Shown: one piece after another, positions 14,119-18,481 of the stretch
How positions within the stretch are numbered: the stretch's first letter is position 1
Layout of the letters: the number at the start of each line of letters is the position of its first letter
Source: CANHCC01 sp040381555
GTDB lineage: Bacteria; Bacteroidota; Bacteroidia; J057; RFSG01
Direction of reading: 5' to 3'
DNA: 18,481 nt
NCBI GenBank assembly: GCA_040381555.1
Contig: JBEIHC010000053.1
Coordinates: 1 to 18,481, forward strand
Notes under the pieces: generated by a model
Told to the model about the DNA's origin: nothing
What the model saw: the letters and a program-made list of their open reading frames with translations, nothing else
The model's database searches: none
Translations under genes and position numbers: made by a program

Positions 14119-15648
14119 CTACTGAGAAGCCCTTGGAGGCAATATTTGAGAGATAGGATAACTGTAGCCCAGGGTTTCTAAATTCAAAAACTGTTGTACC
14201 TCAAACGAATGCCAAAACTCTGGATCATCGAGTCGAGTGAGTCTGGCTCTGTTCCAGCGTTTGGGTCTATTGGGGCAGTCAGAATATACTGCATAGCCCT
14301 GATTCTGGGCATCTCGGATTATTTCTACCAATTCCGCAGTATTCCTTCCTGTTTCCAAATACCATTCAGGACCATGTAGTAAATTAACCGCCTGCTGTCC
14401 TTCAAAATAATTTAACACATGCCTTACACGAGATTCATCATAAACGATCCAGATTGCTTTCGGATATTGCTGAATAAGCTGTGCTAAATGCTGAGTGGGG
14501 TCGAGCACCAAAAACCTTTGAGAATAGCCTGCCAAGCTGATATTCCAAAAAAACATCCCGGTAACGATCCACATCCAAAAGACTATCAGATGATCATTAA
14601 TCCAATTCAGGAGCAATATTGCGCCTAAGAAAGACAGGGGCACCATAAATTCGTGATTTGCTCCAAACCAAAGAGCAAAAAATAGATGGGCGGCAAATCC
14701 GAGGAAATAGAGAGGTTTCCAAGACAAATTTTTGTTCGGGCCATGCTCTGAGATTGGGATGACCGAGTTTCTATCCCTTGATTTAAAATCCCTAATTGCC
14801 CGAATACTCCAAAGGATCAAACCGCCCAAAAACATACCCCCCCCTACAAGGGCAATTATTCCTTGAACGGGTGAATGTTGAATAATTGGAAGAATATCGC
14901 CATGCAAGTACAAGAAAATTCTAATTAAATTAATTGGAGCAAGAATCCAGTGTTTACTACCGGCTACCCAAGTGGCAGAACCTTTGTAAAAATCATGAAA
15001 GAAATATTGAAATGGATTATCCAGTAATGGCTCAAGATACCATGCTCCGATATAAGCAAGCGGCAAGAGTATTAACATGGGCAAGGAAAAATAAACAATT
15101 CGACGAACAGGAATTTTTGCAATAAAAGCTAAATAAATACAGGCTGCTGCAAAAGAAAGCAGATGCTGCTGGTGAAATAATGCCGCCAAGGTCAGTAAGA
15201 TACCAGCTATCAGTTCCAACCTTTCCTTCTGAATACACCAATAAGCAGACATCATTAAGAAAACAGGAAAGATATAGGCTTCATTTTCAGTAGCGTAATG
15301 AAATGCTACAAAGCTTGCACCTGCCAATCCTTGGGCAATTTTCATTCTGAATAAACCCATTTTATGGTTTGGAAAAAACCGAGCTAAAACCCATAACGAG
15401 GCAAAAGCAGCCAAGGCGTTGAGCCCCTGCATAAATTCCATTACTCGCCAACCTCCCGTTAATAGGCTCCATATCCGCCCAGGAATATTATAAATTAAAT
15501 GATGAGGGGAAAAAAGTTCTTGTCCCCAACGAGCAGCAGCTGCATAAGCCCAAGCATCATTCCCTGGATTTCGATTGGGAAGTAAGAGGTAAAAAAAGAA
15601 GAGCAGAAAGGGAATTTGTATTTCCTGCCAAAACAAGCGATTCTTCAT
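14119..15648 (-). CDS. Polytopic membrane protein, GT-C glycosyltransferase-like
   Basis: This 509-residue protein has about ten hydrophobic segments and a soluble C-terminal part from about residue 385. The first helix is followed by an outer loop with an acidic residue in GNDAWAYA (D31) and then PHHLIYN (48-54). This resembles the first periplasmic loop of GT-C enzymes, in which an early Asp is catalytic. Such enzymes transfer sugars from polyprenyl-phosphate donors. The family assignment rests on architecture, not on a confident match, and the acceptor is unknown. Its ATG lies 33 bases after the stop of the PBP1C gene on the same strand, so the two are probably co-transcribed. No hairpin terminator is obvious in the 170 bases before the S46 gene. 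It could instead be an uncharacterised membrane protein without catalysis. Confidence 0.6.
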   Translation of the reverse strand: MKNRLFWQEIQIPFLLFFFYLLLPNRNPGNDAWAYAAAARWGQELFSPHHLIYNIPGRIWSLLTGGWRVMEFMQGLNALAAFASLWVLARFFPNHKMGLFRMKIAQGLAGASFVAFHYATENEAYIFPVFLMMSAYWCIQKERLELIAGILLTLAALFHQQHLLSFAAACIYLAFIAKIPVRRIVYFSLPMLILLPLAYIGAWYLEPLLDNPFQYFFHDFYKGSATWVAGSKHWILAPINLIRIFLYLHGDILPIIQHSPVQGIIALVGGGMFLGGLILWSIRAIRDFKSRDRNSVIPISEHGPNKNLSWKPLYFLGFAAHLFFALWFGANHEFMVPLSFLGAILLLNWINDHLIVFWMWIVTGMFFWNISLAGYSQRFLVLDPTQHLAQLIQQYPKAIWIVYDESRVRHVLNYFEGQQAVNLLHGPEWYLETGRNTAELVEIIRDAQNQGYAVYSDCPNRPKRWNRARLTRLDDPEFWHSFEVQQFLNLETLGYSYPISQILPPRASQ

Positions 15649-15681
15649 CGCAGTAAAGTTAACATTCTAGTGCTTTTGCTT

Positions 15682-18054
15682 TTAATACCTTTCAAATTTA
15701 AACCAAGCTTTTCCACTTCTACCTTTATCATCCACACACTGGACCTGAGATTGGCCCTCTGGAGGAGAAAAGAATAAAGGTTTTCGGGCAGGTGAGGTTC
15801 CGATAAATTTACCATTCAGGTACCAGTGAACCAATTGTGCATCGGCAGGGGTGAGGCAGCGAAACGGAATACCTTCTGAATTCTCCTTTTCCAATAAATA
15901 GGACTGACCTTGGGCAGGAGTTAGGATGGTCAGTTTTTCCTGAACCCAGGCGTAAGAACATTGAGGATTATGAGGAGGTATTTTTTCAAAAGGAATATTT
16001 TCAGCCAACATCCATTCGATATGCTCAGGCGAATAATTGGGATAATAAATTTCGATACTATTAGTAGTAGATCTGCAGAAATTACAAAATGCAATGCTTT
16101 TATCTTTGGACACGGAAATATTTTGCAGGTGAGAACAAACACTTACAGAGGAAACTCCTGAGATAAAATAATCTGTCATGGAATAAGGGCAAGAAACGGC
16201 GGGAGGAGCACCTGATTCAGGACATACTTTACGCTGCTGAATGCCCGAGGGCCTGCCCTGCGCTTTTTGTGCGGGCGTTTGCTTTTGCAGCATATTAAAC
16301 AAATCAAAAAGCAGGGGGGTAGCTACATCAGCACCTGAAAGTAAAGGGGACCCCGTACCATCAAAATTCCCGAACCAAACGAGGATTGTATAGGCTTCAT
16401 TGTACCCGATACTCCAAGCATCGCGTCGACCATAGGAGGTTCCTGTTTTCCATGCTATATGCGGAATATCACGCCCATTTTGAAATCCATTAGGTAAATC
16501 TGGCCGAGTATGCTGCTTCAAATCATGAGTAACTAACCAAGCTGCTTCTGGACTACACAATCGAGCAAGGGTATCTAAGGATTGGGAGGCAATGTATTTC
16601 AGTTTCGGTCCGGAACCTTGATTTGCCAGCGACATATATACCTGGATCAATTCTTCGGCAGTAAGTCCACATCCTCCTAATATGGCACTGAGTCCTAATT
16701 GCTTTCGTTTTTTACGGATACTGCTAAATTCCAACTCCACTAATTTATCCAGAAAATGATAAAGGCCAATTTTCTCAACTAAATATACTGCTGGGAGATT
16801 CAGAGAATGGGCTAAAGCGAAGGATGCAGAAACCTTACCATGAAAAATTTTGTCAAAATTTTCCGGTTGATACCCCCCAAAATCTAGGGGAATATCTGGC
16901 AACATGGAGGCAGGGGTAATATGCCCTTGATCATAAGCCAATGAATAAGCGATGGGCTTCAATGCACTGCCAGGAGAGCGAATGGCACGAAGTCCATCTA
17001 CCTCTCCCTGTCCGAGTTTATTCTCAAAGCCAGATGACCCCAAATAAGCCAGTACATCTCCAGAATCATTCTTCGCAATCAACACAGCATATTGAGAAAC
17101 ACCCGCCAATTGCCAACGGCGAATATGACTATCCCCTATTGATTTAGCGTGATGTTGTAATTGTAAATCCAGTGTGCTTATTATTTCACCGTTGTTATTT
17201 GCCTGATTTCTTAGTCTTTGGCAAAAATGCGGAGCCACCCATTCCTGCTTTTTCTGATTAAGTTGAATATTTTCATCAATAGCATCCTGATATTCTTCTT
17301 GAGTAATCTGTTGGTGTTGTAATAATTGTCCCAACCAATAATCCCGAGTGTTTCTCAGGCCATCGGGATTCTTTCTAATATTCAATCGATTGGGATTATT
17401 GGGAATTATAGAAAGAATTACCTGTTGAGAAAGGCTCAACAACTCAGGATTTGTATCAAAATAGAGTCTCGATGCAGCTGTGACTCCTTCCAGATTACCT
17501 CCATAGGGCAATAAGGATAAATACGCATTCAAAATCTCTGATTTTGAGTAATGGAGTTCTAGTTGAATGGCTCGAAATACTTCAACAAACTTTGAGAGGA
17601 TTGTTCGTTCGCGCCGGTGGAGCATTCTTGCCAACTGCATGGTCAGTGTGGAAGCTCCGGAATGAACTTCCCCTTTCATTAAATTTTGAATTGTTGCGCG
17701 GACAATGGCAAATGGATTAAATCCGGGATGATAATAAAAATATTTATCTTCCTTGAAAAGTATAATAGCTTCTAAAGCATTCAATTTTGCTTGAGAAGGA
17801 GGATAGATCCTCCATTTATCATCGCAGCTTAAATAAGCACCCATCCACTCTCCCTTTCTATCTCGAATGACAGGAGACCAACATACCTCCATTCTAAAAG
17901 GAAAAATCAAATCCAAGATTAGCAAACCTAATAGTAGTAAAGAAAAACTCGAAGAACTGTAACGAATCCAGCTAGGCATGGATTCCCACCGTTTTTTTAG
18001 CCGTCCAAAATAATTGGCTTTCGACAATTTAACCATGTACCGCTTTAGTAACAC
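15682..18054 (-). CDS. pbpC: Penicillin-binding protein 1C (glycosyltransferase/transpeptidase)
   Basis: This bifunctional peptidoglycan synthase is anchored in the inner membrane by one helix (about 36-53) with its catalytic domains in the periplasm. The GT51 domain spans about 90-260, with the catalytic Glu E102 in EDKYFYYHPGF and then GASTLTMQLARML. The transpeptidase domain has S363-A-L-K366 (nucleophile serine), S417-L-N419 and K536-T-G-T-S540, all intact. The last 90 or so residues form the BiPBP C-terminal domain typical of PBP1C (WYLNGKFIGTSPA, VDDKGRSGKA). At 790 residues it has the normal family length. The frame opens with a GTG at 18054. An ATG seven codons in (18036) is an equally good start and leaves all domains intact. 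The alpha-2-macroglobulin gene that often accompanies pbpC is not visible within the window; a GT-C-like gene follows instead. Confidence 0.94.
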   Translation of the reverse strand: MLLKRYMVKLSKANYFGRLKKRWESMPSWIRYSSSSFSLLLLGLLILDLIFPFRMEVCWSPVIRDRKGEWMGAYLSCDDKWRIYPPSQAKLNALEAIILFKEDKYFYYHPGFNPFAIVRATIQNLMKGEVHSGASTLTMQLARMLHRRERTILSKFVEVFRAIQLELHYSKSEILNAYLSLLPYGGNLEGVTAASRLYFDTNPELLSLSQQVILSIIPNNPNRLNIRKNPDGLRNTRDYWLGQLLQHQQITQEEYQDAIDENIQLNQKKQEWVAPHFCQRLRNQANNNGEIISTLDLQLQHHAKSIGDSHIRRWQLAGVSQYAVLIAKNDSGDVLAYLGSSGFENKLGQGEVDGLRAIRSPGSALKPIAYSLAYDQGHITPASMLPDIPLDFGGYQPENFDKIFHGKVSASFALAHSLNLPAVYLVEKIGLYHFLDKLVELEFSSIRKKRKQLGLSAILGGCGLTAEELIQVYMSLANQGSGPKLKYIASQSLDTLARLCSPEAAWLVTHDLKQHTRPDLPNGFQNGRDIPHIAWKTGTSYGRRDAWSIGYNEAYTILVWFGNFDGTGSPLLSGADVATPLLFDLFNMLQKQTPAQKAQGRPSGIQQRKVCPESGAPPAVSCPYSMTDYFISGVSSVSVCSHLQNISVSKDKSIAFCNFCRSTTNSIEIYYPNYSPEHIEWMLAENIPFEKIPPHNPQCSYAWVQEKLTILTPAQGQSYLLEKENSEGIPFRCLTPADAQLVHWYLNGKFIGTSPARKPLFFSPPEGQSQVQCVDDKGRSGKAWFKFERY

Positions 18055-18149
18055 TTGCTTAAATTAGATTTTCTCTTCATTTTATTGGATTATTCGGGTA
18101 TCTATAGAAGTCCTAGAATAAAAAAAACCGTCCCCCTTTCTATTGTATC

Positions 18150-18193
18150 ATTAAATAAAAAAGGCAGTAAAAAAACTGCCTTTTTTATTTAAT
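18150..18193 (-). terminator. Terminator of the gliding-type surface-protein gene
   Basis: A 19-bp perfect inverted repeat (18150-18168 and 18175-18193) surrounds six As. The core is GGCAGT/ACTGCC with A/T tracts on both sides. Read on the minus strand it starts 15 bases after the stop at 18209 and provides hairpin plus T-tract. The symmetrical tracts would also let it work on the plus strand. Confidence 0.85.
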
Positions 18194-18208
18194 AAATACA
18201 TTTATTTA

Positions 18209-18481
18209 CTATCGGATTAAAGTCACATTACTAGAGTATTTCCGAGCACCAATCATAACCGTATAGAAATAAACACCTTCAGCAGCTTCATTTCCGTTCA
18301 AATCTTTACCATCCCAAGCCTGCTCGCGGTTCCGGGTGTCGTAGTATTTTACTCCCCACCGGTCGAAGATTTGCAAATGGAATAATTCATCCCCATCATA
18401 AGCGATACGGAACAAGTCATTTAAGCCATCCCCATTCGGACTGAACACATTCGGGATGTTTAAAGTCTCCTCCTTCACTAC
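18209..18481 (-). CDS. C-terminal end of a gliding-motility-type (T9SS type B) surface protein, partial
   Basis: Ninety-odd residues are visible, and the gene runs off the window edge in frame (V-V-K-E-E-T at the edge). A GTG near the edge is not a credible start. The visible part is a complete gliding-motility-associated C-terminal domain: NIPNVFSPNGDGLNDLF, then LQIFDRWG, then AWDGKDLNG, then EGVYFYTVMI and a final ...SSNVTLIR. This tail directs secretion by the type IX system and surface retention, as in SprB-like adhesins. What the rest of the protein does cannot be seen. Confidence 0.9.
   Translation of the reverse strand, partial: VVKEETLNIPNVFSPNGDGLNDLFRIAYDGDELFHLQIFDRWGVKYYDTRNREQAWDGKDLNGNEAAEGVYFYTVMIGARKYSSNVTLIR

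Overview
The window comes from a Bacteroidota chromosome, most likely a gliding or T9SS-bearing member of the Chitinophagia/Saprospiria/Sphingobacteriia type. The evidence is a gliding-motility-type C-terminal domain (18209-18481), a Por-type secretion tail on a second protein (9354-11438), an S46 dipeptidyl-peptidase, a seven-repeat TSP3/OmpA protein, the long Bacteroidota form of Lgt, and several promoters with the TAnnTTTG -7 box of this phylum. The genes look chromosomal and mostly housekeeping. I see no insertion sequence, prophage, CRISPR array or RNA gene.

Left end (1-1570): about 370 bases without a recognisable gene lead into an ordered array of four TTGCA-type inverted repeats (374-476), 28-29 bp apart. 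The array runs into a Bacteroidota-type promoter for a SatD-family gene (509-1129). The SatD protein reads like a class III nucleotidyl-cyclase-like domain with a C-terminal helix-turn-helix. A small membrane-protein gene follows 12 bases later and is cut by an in-frame TAG at 1184-1186. This is the least ordinary part of the window.

Middle (1578-8834): a secreted M1 metallopeptidase is followed by a tight lgt-rluD-aat operon (4-base overlap, then a 5-base gap). These three genes act in lipoprotein maturation, 23S rRNA pseudouridylation and N-end-rule tagging. An outer-membrane beta-barrel/TSP3/OmpA peptidoglycan-anchoring protein comes next, with a strong terminator.

Right half (8835-18481): a large T9SS cargo protein with Ig-like modules lies on the plus strand. 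Everything after it is on the minus strand: a DPP7-type S46 peptidase, a polytopic GT-C-like membrane protein, penicillin-binding protein 1C, and the C-terminal end of a gliding-type surface protein. The intergenic regions on both sides of the T9SS gene carry a repeated short element (GGGTG-YTG-CAC..) in pairs at fixed 33 or 64-65 base spacing, placed after near-identical terminators. All four terminators in the window share a GGCAG/CTGCC stem.

Functionally the window is weighted toward the cell envelope: lipoprotein processing, peptidoglycan synthesis and anchoring, T9SS-exported surface proteins, and two secreted peptidases.
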